NCBI RefSeq assembly: GCF_014200305.1
Contig: NZ_JACHBL010000001.1
Coordinates: 1,302,001-1,366,000, forward strand
Direction of reading: 5' to 3'
Source of the DNA: Neomicrococcus lactis
GTDB taxonomy: Bacteria; Actinomycetota; Actinomycetes; Actinomycetales; Micrococcaceae
DNA: 64,000 bases
Part shown: positions 52,738-59,919 of the stretch, in pieces
Layout: each line of letters starts with the position of its first letter
How positions within the stretch are numbered: position 1 is the first letter of the stretch
Notes under the pieces: model-generated
The model's input: only the letters and a program-made list of their open reading frames with translations
The model's database searches: none
What the model was told of the DNA's origin: nothing
Program-made: the position numbers and the translations under genes

Positions 52738-53571
52738 GTGAGTGAAGCTGTAGAAATTCCTGTCAACGAACACCCTTGGCGCCGATATGTGGCGATCGGA
52801 GATTCCTTCACGGAAGGCATCGGCGATCCAGACGAGAATTCGGTAGGCGGAAACCGCGGCTGGGCGGACCGTGTGGCAGAAGAGCTCAGCCAAGACGTCG
52901 AGGATTTCTCCTACGCAAACCTGGCAATTCGCGGCCGACTCTTGCAACAGATCATGGATGAGCAAGTGGCTCCGGCCCTGGAACTCAAGCCAGACCTTAT
53001 TACTGTCTGCGCAGGCGGCAACGATTCCCTGCGCCGAGGCGCCGATCCAGATGCCCTCGCCGAACGCTTTGACACCATGATCCGCATCTTGGGAACGTCT
53101 GGCGCCACCATTGTGATTTTCACCGGTCCCGACATTGGAAACACTCCCGTTCTGGGATCCGTTCGTGGTCGCGTTGCTATCTATAACGAGAATTTGCGCG
53201 CGGTAGCTCAGCGTCACGACGCCGTGACGGCTGACATGTGGGCGCTCCGAGAGCTGCAGCGCCCCGAAATGTGGGCGGATGATCGCTTGCACTTTTCCCC
53301 CGTGGGTCACCACACCATCGCCGCGATGGTCTTAGACTCGCTCGGCGTGGAGCACACTCTCAAGCCGTTTGAGCCGAAGCCTGCAGTTGTGAAGAGTTGG
53401 CGTACCGCGCGAAGCGAGGACTTAGTGTGGGCACGCACGCATTTGGTTCCGTGGGTTGTCCGCCGTATTCGACACCAGTCCAGTGGTGATGGCCTTACGG
53501 CCAAGCGACCCTCGGCAAGCCCGGTCTTTGGCGGCGCCATGCCTCCAGGCCACGAGATCGCGGACCTCTAA
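52738..53571 (+). CDS. SGNH/GDSL-family hydrolase
   Basis: 277 aa from the GTG at 52738 (GGGAG 9 nt upstream); a GTG at 52717 is a possible alternative. Block I YVAIGDSFTEGIGD (~residues 17-30) has the catalytic Ser, block III LITVCAGGNDSLRRG (~83-97) the Gly/Asn of the oxyanion hole, and block V DDRLHFSPVGHHTIA (~180-194) the Asp-x-x-His pair. No signal peptide, so it is cytoplasmic. Acts on esters; substrate unknown. Confidence 0.9.
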   Translation: MSEAVEIPVNEHPWRRYVAIGDSFTEGIGDPDENSVGGNRGWADRVAEELSQDVEDFSYANLAIRGRLLQQIMDEQVAPALELKPDLITVCAGGNDSLRRGADPDALAERFDTMIRILGTSGATIVIFTGPDIGNTPVLGSVRGRVAIYNENLRAVAQRHDAVTADMWALRELQRPEMWADDRLHFSPVGHHTIAAMVLDSLGVEHTLKPFEPKPAVVKSWRTARSEDLVWARTHLVPWVVRRIRHQSSGDGLTAKRPSASPVFGGAMPPGHEIADL

Positions 53572-53638
53572 GGCCAGGCGTTCTTAGACTCCGGCCGGAA
53601 ATCCCGGGCGGCAGACTCCGATTTAAGGAGCAAAGCAC

Positions 53639-53959
53639 ATGTTTAACCAAGATGGAATGTACGGCCAAATGGCCTTCTGGTTCCCGATTCTGACCGGAAT
53701 CTTCATCATCTTGTTCGTGCTCGCCGCAGTTTTTATTGTGGTCTCGATCGTCCGCAATAGCGCTACCGCCCGCCGCCAAGGCTATGACCCCATGACCATG
53801 CAAACGGACATCGTGGGGCAGTTCGGCCAGAACTTACGCGCGTCAGCACCGAAAACCTCGCAGGAACGCCTCGATGAACTCGAAGCCTTACGTACCTCTC
53901 AAAAGATTACTTCCACGGAATACGACGACGCTCGCGCGCGTATCCTGCGCGAATTGTAG
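53639..53959 (+). CDS. SHOCT-domain membrane protein
   Basis: 106 aa. One helix near the N-terminus (FWFPILTGIFIILFVLAAVF, ~residues 13-32), a basic linker and a C-terminal SHOCT motif ERLDELEALRTSQKITSTEY with a final DARARILREL. SHOCT modules mediate oligomerisation; function unknown. ATG with AAGGAGCAAAG upstream. Confidence 0.82.
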   Translation: MFNQDGMYGQMAFWFPILTGIFIILFVLAAVFIVVSIVRNSATARRQGYDPMTMQTDIVGQFGQNLRASAPKTSQERLDELEALRTSQKITSTEYDDARARILREL

Positions 53960-53970
53960 GCTTCCACGAC

Positions 53971-54003
53971 GGGTGGGTTCCCCAAAGTCACAGGAACCCG
54001 CCC
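53971..54003. terminator. Bidirectional hairpin between the SHOCT and sortase-like genes
   Basis: GGGTGGGTTCC (53971-53981) pairs with GGAACCCGCCC (53993-54003), one G-T pair, 11-nt loop, in a convergent gap. Confidence 0.75.
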
Positions 54004-54030
54004 GGTGGTGAAGTCTTGGCCTTTGAGAAG

Positions 54031-54882
54031 TTAACCGCCCGTTGAAGAAGCGGTGACAACCCAGTGACCCTTGTAGTCAGCAGAGTTCGTCATGGCTTTG
54101 TCTTCGATCGTGACTAGTCGAAGATATGGCGCCGCAGCGCCCACTTGTGACCACACTTCGTTGAGATTGTTGGTGACTTCCGGGACCGTCAAGATATCCG
54201 CGCCGGTCATCGCCTCGCTGGTGGTGACCGTAAAGACGCGCTGCTTGGTGCCCTCGAAGTACGTGATGGTGTCGCCCGGGACAAGCTTGAAGATCTGGCT
54301 GAAGTCTTCTTTCGAGAACTCACCGCCTTCGTCAGTTCCAGCCGCATGACCGAACACCAACATGGGGTTCTGTTTCAGGCTGACATCGATGAGTCCGCCG
54401 ACGTTTTTAGCGACATCAATCTCATCGCCAGGTTCCGCGGTGACTGGTTTCAACTGAACCGTCGTCAGCACCGCACCTCCATGGGTCACCACAATGGAGC
54501 GCGACTCATTCGTCGCGGTATCTGAGCTTGACGCTCTCGCGCCCGCACTCGACGTATCCGTGGTTGAAGTGCTCGCAGATGAACCGGCGGAGGTTGAATC
54601 GGCTGAGGTTGAACCGGCGGAGGTTGAATCGGCTGAGGTTGAACCAGCCGAGACCGAAGCGCCAGACGTGGCTCCCACTGACGACCCCACTTGAGATCCA
54701 CCCGCCGAGCCCGGTCCAATGCGTACAGCACTAGAGTCGGTGGAACACCCGCTGAGGGCGATGGCGAGTGCGACCCCAAGCGCACTCCATCGCGCGCGAT
54801 GAATCAGTGTGTGTGAACCGCTAGCCGTGTGTGTTGAGCTAGCTGCGTTCCTGATCCCCGCGCGCCGTAAAAACGTGTTCAT
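54031..54882 (-). CDS. Sortase-fold lipoprotein lacking the catalytic Cys
   Basis: 283 aa. The lipobox ALAIALSGC puts the lipid Cys at ~residue 46. Then comes a Ser/Thr/Ala-rich stretch (~60-120) with an SAGSTSADST repeat. The C-terminal ~165 residues look like a class E/F sortase: PMLVFGHAAG with the His, LVPGDTITYFEGTKQRVFTV, and the strand LRLVTIEDKAM, where active sortases have a TLxTC-type Cys; here it is Ile. The usual Arg strand reads GHWVVTAS. Probably a non-catalytic binding protein. Its start overlaps the 3' end of metX by 44 nt. Confidence 0.72.
   Translation of the reverse strand: MNTFLRRAGIRNAASSTHTASGSHTLIHRARWSALGVALAIALSGCSTDSSAVRIGPGSAGGSQVGSSVGATSGASVSAGSTSADSTSAGSTSADSTSAGSSASTSTTDTSSAGARASSSDTATNESRSIVVTHGGAVLTTVQLKPVTAEPGDEIDVAKNVGGLIDVSLKQNPMLVFGHAAGTDEGGEFSKEDFSQIFKLVPGDTITYFEGTKQRVFTVTTSEAMTGADILTVPEVTNNLNEVWSQVGAAAPYLRLVTIEDKAMTNSADYKGHWVVTASSTGG
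54581..54645. repeat. 30-bp tandem repeat in the sortase-like gene
   Basis: Two consecutive identical 30-bp units (54581-54610 and 54611-54640; unit begins GAACCGGCGGAGGTTGAATC) plus part of a third, encoding SADSTSAGST. Prone to copy-number change. Confidence 0.85.
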
Positions 54883-55999
54883 TCAGCACCGGCCCGAGTT
54901 GGTGAATATCGGTCAAAAACCCATCATGCCCGATCGGCGAGTCAATCGTATAGACGCCGTCACCTTGATCTACTCGTTTGACGATCTCTTCCGACTGCGC
55001 CGGCCAGTACAAGCGGTCCGAATTCACCGCGGCCACCAAGAACTTCACGTCCGCCGCGCTTGCGAGTGCAGCGTCTACTCCCCCACGCGAACGGCCAACA
55101 TCGTGGCTCATGAGAGCCTCGGTCAGCACCACGTAAGAGTTCGCGTCGAACCGGTCTACGAGCTTGTCTGCTTGGTGATCAAGGTAGCTTTCCACTGCAT
55201 AACGACCGCGCTGGTGCGAGATGGACGCTCCGCCAAATGGATTCTCTTCACCCTGGTTCGCGCGGCTGAACCGCGTCTCCAGCTCAGGCTCCGAACGGTA
55301 CGTCACGTGCGCAATTCTCCGGGCAATGCCGAGGCCTGCGGCAGGTGAGCTGGCGGCGTCGTAATAATCTCCGGAACGGTAATTCGGGTCCAAACGAATC
55401 GCCGCGGTCTGAGCTTGCGCGAACGCAATTTGCTCGGCTGAGGATTGCGCGCAGGCCGCTACGACGACGCAGTGCGCTACCCGCTCAGGTGCCGTGACGG
55501 CCCACTCAAGTGCTCGAGCGCCGCCCATTGAACCGCCGACCACGGCATGGAATTTTTTGATGCCAAGATCGTCGGCGAGACGCAGTTCGAGGTTCACAGA
55601 ATCGCGAATGGTCGTGAATGGGAAACGGCTACCCCACGGGCGACCATCCGGCGCGATCGACGCCGGGCCGGTGGAGCCGTAGCAAGAGCCGATCATGTTC
55701 GGGGCCACCACAAAGTACTTGTTGGTGTCCACGATTCCGCCAGGACCAACGAGCTGATCCCACCAGCCAGGCTCGTTGGACTCACCCTTCGCGACGTGCG
55801 TGTCTCCGGTCAGGGCGTGTAGTAGCAGCACCGCGTTTGAGGCGTCTTGATTCAACGTGCCCCAAGTTTCGAAGGCCAGCGTGACGCTCGGGAGGTATCC
55901 GCCGGTCTCGAACGTATACTCGCCAACGTCAGCGAATTGCACGTGACCGTCAGGGACGGGACGCTGCTGCGAATCTAGCTCTCGGACAGTCAAGGTCAC
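54839..55999 (-). CDS. metX: Homoserine O-acetyltransferase
   Basis: 386 aa from a GTG that overlaps the metY stop (GTGA). Alpha/beta hydrolase fold with nucleophile in AVVGGSMGGARALEWA (Ser ~156), the family SYYGSTGPASI-like CYGSTGPASIAPDG stretch (~111-124), and C-terminal Asp and His in AVNSDRLYWPAQSEE and DSPIGHDGFL. Makes O-acetylhomoserine for MetY. Controlled by the SAM-IV riboswitch as second gene. Confidence 0.95.
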   Translation of the reverse strand: MTLTVRELDSQQRPVPDGHVQFADVGEYTFETGGYLPSVTLAFETWGTLNQDASNAVLLLHALTGDTHVAKGESNEPGWWDQLVGPGGIVDTNKYFVVAPNMIGSCYGSTGPASIAPDGRPWGSRFPFTTIRDSVNLELRLADDLGIKKFHAVVGGSMGGARALEWAVTAPERVAHCVVVAACAQSSAEQIAFAQAQTAAIRLDPNYRSGDYYDAASSPAAGLGIARRIAHVTYRSEPELETRFSRANQGEENPFGGASISHQRGRYAVESYLDHQADKLVDRFDANSYVVLTEALMSHDVGRSRGGVDAALASAADVKFLVAAVNSDRLYWPAQSEEIVKRVDQGDGVYTIDSPIGHDGFLTDIHQLGPVLNEHVFTARGDQERS

Positions 56000-57360
56000 G
56001 CGCGCTCCCCTGCAGCGACCGGCTCGGCGTCGATGCCCTGATCGCGTCCCGCAAGAACCTTCTGGAAGCCCTGCTTGAGGTCGTTGATGATGTCCGTGAT
56101 GTTCTCGATGCCCACCGCGAGACGCACCAGACCTGGCGTGACGCCGGCTTTCAATTGCTCAGCTTCAGTGAGCTGGGCGTGCGTGGTGGATGCTGGGTGA
56201 ACCACGAGCGAGCGGACGTCACCGAGGTTGGCAACGTGCGAGTGAAGCTCGAGAGAGTCGACGAAGAGCTGGCCTGCGTCCTTGCCACCCTTGATATTGA
56301 AGGCAACGATGGCGCCGGAACCGTGTGGCGCGTAGTGCTGGCCAAGTTCGTACCAAGGGCTGGACTTGAGGCCCACGAACTGGACGCTCTCGACCTGATC
56401 GTGGCCTTCGAGGAATTCTGCAACCCTCTGGGCGTTGGCGACGTGGCGCTCCATGCGGAGGCTCAGCGTTTCCAGACCCTGCTCGATGAGGAAGGCGTTG
56501 AATGGGCTGATCGAGGAGCCGAGGTCGCGAAGCAACTGGACGCGGGCCTTCAGGATGTAGGCAAGGTTCGCGCCGAGGATGCCGTTGACGCCAAGGTCCT
56601 TCGCGAACGTCAGACCATTGTATGACTCATCCGGGGTGTTGAAGCCAGGGAACTTCTCTGGATCCTTGGCGAAATCGAAGTTACCGGAGTCGACAATGAC
56701 GCCGCCGATGACCGTGCCATGGCCACCGAGGTACTTGGTGGCACTGTGCACCACGATGTCTGCGCCGTGCGTAATCGGGCGGATCAAGTATGGGGTGGCC
56801 AGAGTGTTGTCCACGATCAGCGGGACGCCCGCCTCATGGGCGACGTCCGCGACCTTGCGAATGTCCAGGACGTCCTGGCGTGGGTTGGACACGGATTCTG
56901 CGAAGAATGCTTTGGTGTTTGGCTTGACCGCGGCCTTCCAGGACTCAATGTCATCTGGGTTCTCAACGAAGCTGACCTCGATGCCGAGCTTCTTGAGGGA
57001 GTGCTTGAATAGGTTCTGGGTTCCGCCGTAGAGCGATGGGCTGGCAACAATGTGGTCGCCAACTTCGGCCAAGTTCAAGATCGAGTAAGTCGTTGCGGCC
57101 TGACCGGAAGACAGAAGAAGTGCGCCGACACCGCCTTCAAGTGCGGCAATGCGTTGCTCAACAACGTCCTGAGTGGGGTTGCCGATGCGCGTGTAGATCG
57201 GTCCGAGGTCCTGCAGAGCGAAACGTGCTGCAGCTGTGGAGGCGCTTGGGAATTCGAACGACGTGGTCAAGTAGATAGGAAGTGCCCGTGCACCCGTGCT
57301 GGGATCTGGCGTCTGACCTGCGTGAATCTGAAGCGTTTCGAAGTTCCATTGCTGGGACAT
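55996..57360 (-). CDS. metY: O-acetylhomoserine sulfhydrylase (aminocarboxypropyltransferase)
   Basis: 454 aa from the ATG at 57360, spaced 6 nt from GAGGAG (an earlier ATG abuts it). PLP enzyme of the Cys/Met family: LSSGQAATTYSILNLAEVGD (~residues 76-95), the Asp in PLIVDNTLATPYLI, and the PLP Lys in DIVVHSATKYLGGHGTVIGG (~206-225). Fixes sulfide (or methanethiol) onto O-acetylhomoserine to give homocysteine or methionine. First gene after the riboswitch. Confidence 0.95.
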   Translation of the reverse strand: MSQQWNFETLQIHAGQTPDPSTGARALPIYLTTSFEFPSASTAAARFALQDLGPIYTRIGNPTQDVVEQRIAALEGGVGALLLSSGQAATTYSILNLAEVGDHIVASPSLYGGTQNLFKHSLKKLGIEVSFVENPDDIESWKAAVKPNTKAFFAESVSNPRQDVLDIRKVADVAHEAGVPLIVDNTLATPYLIRPITHGADIVVHSATKYLGGHGTVIGGVIVDSGNFDFAKDPEKFPGFNTPDESYNGLTFAKDLGVNGILGANLAYILKARVQLLRDLGSSISPFNAFLIEQGLETLSLRMERHVANAQRVAEFLEGHDQVESVQFVGLKSSPWYELGQHYAPHGSGAIVAFNIKGGKDAGQLFVDSLELHSHVANLGDVRSLVVHPASTTHAQLTEAEQLKAGVTPGLVRLAVGIENITDIINDLKQGFQKVLAGRDQGIDAEPVAAGERA

Positions 57361-57435
57361 GTTCATCTCCTCAATATTTTGAGGGTGCGCCAAATAAAGG
57401 CAACACCGCGCTTGCCCTGCACACTTCGTACAGGA

Positions 57436-57518
57436 CCTGGTCTTCACCCGGGGCACCCCACCGCGGTTGGAGGGTTGCCGGCCAGCAAGCCGGGGCTATC
57501 TGCTGGCACTCATGACCT
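57436..57518 (-). promoter_or_regulatory. SAM-IV riboswitch controlling metY-metX
   Basis: On the minus strand: AGGTCATGAGTGCCAGC, then CCCCGGCTTGCTGGCCGGCA, ACCCTCC, the conserved GGGGTGCCCCGGGTGAAGAC and closing CCAGGT. GGTC and GACC form P1. This matches the actinobacterial SAM-IV pattern closely. Downstream, CCTGTAC...GTGCAGG can form an expression-platform hairpin before the metY ribosome site. Binds SAM and represses. Confidence 0.93.
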
Positions 57519-57523
57519 AGTTC

Positions 57524-57552
57524 ATTTTCTCTGGTGTGGTCGGTCTTTTCAA
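57524..57552 (-). promoter_or_regulatory. Candidate promoter of the metY-metX transcript
   Basis: Minus strand TTGAAA (57552-57547), 17-nt spacer, GAAAAT (57529-57524). It would start the RNA just before the riboswitch. The remaining upstream DNA to 57828 shows no other recognisable structure. Confidence 0.5.
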
Positions 57553-57828
57553 GCCAGCATCTTCTTGGCTTCATACTTGTCAACGTTTCGACGTTGAGAC
57601 CCTGCGCTTCCTGATCTCTGATGGGGCTTCTTCCTGAGGTGACGACCTGGTGCGCCTTCCTGAAGTGATGCACTACTGCGCATTCCGGGCTAGGCACTAG
57701 TTGCGGACAGCCAGCCTTCCTACACCCACGGCTACAAGATTGAGGACTCCCCTACATAAATAGAGCATCGAATGTAACTTAGGACACCCTAATTCGAACC
57801 TGAATTGCCAAAGTGCCAAGATGGAGCA

Positions 57829-58470
57829 ATGAGGCTTGATCACGTTTCCTACGCATGTGGACCAGACGGACTAGAGAAAACAGCGAACCGGATTTCTGAG
57901 GCTTTGGGTCTCGAATTCGTCAAGGGCGGTGTTCACCCACGCTTTGGTACGCGCAACGTGATTTTCCCGCTCAAAAACCGCCAATACCTTGAAGTCGTTG
58001 AGGTTCTGGATCATCCTTCCTCACTCAAGGCACCTTTCGGTCAAGCCGTTCGAGCCCGCTCCGAAATGGGCGGCGGCTGGATGAGCTGGGCTGTTTACGC
58101 CGAAGATCTGGCACCCTTCGAGGAGCGTCTTGGACGTGGATCCGTTCCAGGAAACCGTCGTTTCCCTGATGGCCGCGAACTCTTGTGGCGCCAGATTGGC
58201 ATCAACGATGTCATCGCCGATCCGCAGGTTCCTTACCTCTTGCGTTGGGACGACAACATGGAGGATCTGCACCCTTCCCAGGCACTTGAGCCGACTGGCA
58301 GCATTGACCGCATCACCATTGCAGGCTCGGCCGCTCGCGTTCGCGATTGGCTCGATTCACCAGCTGATGACGTTGTTGAAGACGTCTCCATGGACTTTGT
58401 TGCACCGTCCGGCGCTCCAGGCATCTTGTCCGTCGAATTTGAGACCCCCAAGGGCAAAGTCACAATCTAG
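57829..58470 (+). CDS. VOC/glyoxalase-like domain protein
   Basis: 213 aa from the ATG at 57829 (GGAG 5-8 nt upstream). Starts RLDHVSYACGPDGLEKTANR, with GTRNVIFPLKNRQYLEVVEV (~residues 40-59) as the second beta strand pair, typical of Glyoxalase_3-like proteins. A second half-repeat (SIDRITIAGSAARVRDWLD) is present. Such proteins bind a metal and a small substrate; the reaction is unknown. Monocistronic, followed by a long hairpin. Confidence 0.82.
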   Translation: MRLDHVSYACGPDGLEKTANRISEALGLEFVKGGVHPRFGTRNVIFPLKNRQYLEVVEVLDHPSSLKAPFGQAVRARSEMGGGWMSWAVYAEDLAPFEERLGRGSVPGNRRFPDGRELLWRQIGINDVIADPQVPYLLRWDDNMEDLHPSQALEPTGSIDRITIAGSAARVRDWLDSPADDVVEDVSMDFVAPSGAPGILSVEFETPKGKVTI

Positions 58471-58569
58471 TTTCTAGCGTTCGGCCGCTTTCGTGTTCCG
58501 CTTCCCGAGGTCCGGACAAACGGTTCACGAAACGCGCGCTCTGATCAATGCCGCCTTCTTCGTTTCACT

Positions 58570-58629
58570 TTGACGTCGATTGCTGCCAGCTCCATGAATG
58601 TTTGCTGGCACCAATCGACGTCAATTTTT
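58570..58629 (+). terminator. Long terminator after the VOC gene, made of two inverted TTGACGTC repeats
   Basis: Arms 58570-58590 and 58604-58624 (21 nt, one mismatch; TTGACGTCGATTG + CTGCCAGC) with a 13-nt loop and TTTTT after the second arm. Both arms belong to the local TTGACGTC repeat family. Confidence 0.85.
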
Positions 58630-58656
58630 AGTTCCACGTGGACCAAAATGACGTCA
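58570..58656. repeat. TTGACGTC repeat family, left cluster (three copies)
   Basis: GACGTC cores at 58572, 58617 and 58650. The first is inverted relative to the others; the last two are 33 nt apart and share TGG(C)ACCAA-ATSGACGTCAA. Together with the terminator these fill much of the 359-nt gap 58471-58829. Confidence 0.75.
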
Positions 58657-58751
58657 AAGCTTTTTGGGTAGGGCTCGAGCACTAACGAATAGATAACCAG
58701 GTGTCGTCTTAGACGAATGAATCAAGCAGGCGAGCGATGTGCCTTCAATGT

Positions 58752-58850
58752 GTGCAGGTGGATTTTGGGTGCCACGCTCATTGGGTGCAGGTGGATTTAG
58801 GGCGCCACGCTCAATGGCTGCATTTGACCTTAGGCCGCTACCATCAATTC
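58752..58850. repeat. 33-bp tandem repeats at the 3' end of the AbiEi/DUF559 gene
   Basis: Two near-identical 33-bp units (58752-58784, 58785-58817; each starts GTGCAGGTGGATTT, ends CACGCTCANTGG) and a diverged third (58818-58850) that crosses the stop of the gene at 58830. The reverse complement, GTGGCGCCCTAAATCCACCT, resembles the TTGACGTC repeat (TTGGCCTAAATCGACGTC). Confidence 0.8.
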
Positions 58851-59765
58851 GGTCCGACGTTCTTCAATAACCAGTCGCAGTCGTTGGCAGAAGGTTTTGA
58901 AGCCCTCGTTGAAATCCACGGCGCTGCACCGAAGGTTTCGCCATCCCGCCTTTTCCAAGTAGTAGTCCCGACTGTTATCACCATGGTGTTGTGCAGCGTT
59001 GCGGTGATCTCGGCCGTCATAGTGAACGGCAATTCGGAGCTTCTTGTAGCCCATGTCCGCGCTGAAACCAGGTATCCCAATGTGACCAAAGGTCAGCTGG
59101 AGCTCAGGTTCCGGCAGCCCTGAGCGAATAATCTCCAATCGAAGCAATGACTCGGCACGTGAGTCCGAACCGATGCGCGCCTGCTTCGTAGCGACAACCA
59201 GCTTCTTCTTTCCAGTTCCGTGAAAAGTGTCAAGTTCCGAGTTCCACTCAGCCAGCGTCATGAGTGGACGCTCAATACCTTCAAAAGCGAGTCGCGGCAG
59301 GCGGATGAGTTGGTCAATGAGCGCTGTCAGGTCATCAGTTGATAGGAAACAAGCTAAGTCCATCACAGTTCTGGCCGGGCTGGTTATCCGCAGAGGCCCA
59401 AGGTCAATGAGATTGCGACTGACTCGGGACTCATGAGACACAAGACCGGCACGGCGGATACGTGAATGCGGATACTCGACAGACACGTGTATTTGGTCTT
59501 GCGGCAACTCCCTCGGGATCCAGAGCCCATGAACTCGCGCTGCAGAGTAATAACTCACCCAGGCCCGCGGGTACTTCCTACAGACCGCTCGCAGAACATC
59601 CATCTCATCGAACTTTGTTTCCGCCGCAAAATACAGTCCATTCATCTTTGCGCGCTTGATGGATTTGGATCGCAGTTGCCGTCTGGACATTCCAATTTCA
59701 GGCAAGTCTGTGCTGAAAAACGGGCCAGCTTGTAGCTGCGCTGGCAATTGAAGTCTTTGGCTCAC
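58830..59765 (-). CDS. AbiEi-antitoxin-like / DUF559-type nuclease-like protein (orphan)
   Basis: About 311 aa from a GTG at 59765; the open frame reaches 59930, and the true start is uncertain. The N-terminal winged-helix region is FSTDLPEIGMSRRQLRSKSI (~residues 17-36), followed by YYSAARVHGLWIPRE and TSPARTVMDLACFLSTDDLT as in AbiEi/AbiEi_4-like proteins. The C-terminal ~95 residues resemble DUF559/Vsr-type nucleases: ESLLRLEIIRSGLPEPELQL, ADMGYKKLRIAVHYDGRDH, RDYYLEKAGWRNLRC. The usual EYDG acid is His here (HYDG). No AbiEii toxin gene is adjacent. Surrounded by TTGACGTC repeats. Role unknown; defence or DNA-binding functions are guesses. Confidence 0.72.
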   Translation of the reverse strand: MSQRLQLPAQLQAGPFFSTDLPEIGMSRRQLRSKSIKRAKMNGLYFAAETKFDEMDVLRAVCRKYPRAWVSYYSAARVHGLWIPRELPQDQIHVSVEYPHSRIRRAGLVSHESRVSRNLIDLGPLRITSPARTVMDLACFLSTDDLTALIDQLIRLPRLAFEGIERPLMTLAEWNSELDTFHGTGKKKLVVATKQARIGSDSRAESLLRLEIIRSGLPEPELQLTFGHIGIPGFSADMGYKKLRIAVHYDGRDHRNAAQHHGDNSRDYYLEKAGWRNLRCSAVDFNEGFKTFCQRLRLVIEERRTELMVAA

Positions 59766-59874
59766 ACCTCGATCTTTGCTGACTAATTGTGGCAAGCCTG
59801 AGTTATCCACAGATCCAGGTTGCTGATACGGCCCCAAAGCTGACGAAACCTGCCGGTTGGACGCTCCCCCAAAC

Positions 59875-59886
59875 TTTGACGTCGAT
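59875..59886 (+). repeat. TTGACGTC repeat upstream of the AbiEi/DUF559 gene (inverted copy)
   Basis: TTTGACGTCGAT, opposite in direction to the five-unit array that starts 45 nt to its right, so it could pair with the first unit. Confidence 0.65.
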
Positions 59887-59919
59887 AAGTACCAAATGAA
59901 GGCGAATTTGCAGGACTCG

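Noticed and set aside
54494-54694. Acidic EPAEVESAEV repeat protein on the + strand
   Set aside because: It is the complement of the Ser/Thr repeat in the lipoprotein gene, with no ribosome site.
53925-55380. GACGAC/GACGCC runs in the SHOCT, metX, glyS and tpx genes
   Set aside because: These encode conserved Asp-Asp/Asp-Ala residues and lack the GCAGC half, so protein coding explains them; not counted as 13-mer copies.
58737-59123. + strand open frame through the 33-bp repeats
   Set aside because: Its repetitive start comes from the tandem repeat, and the rest is antisense to the AbiEi/DUF559 gene.
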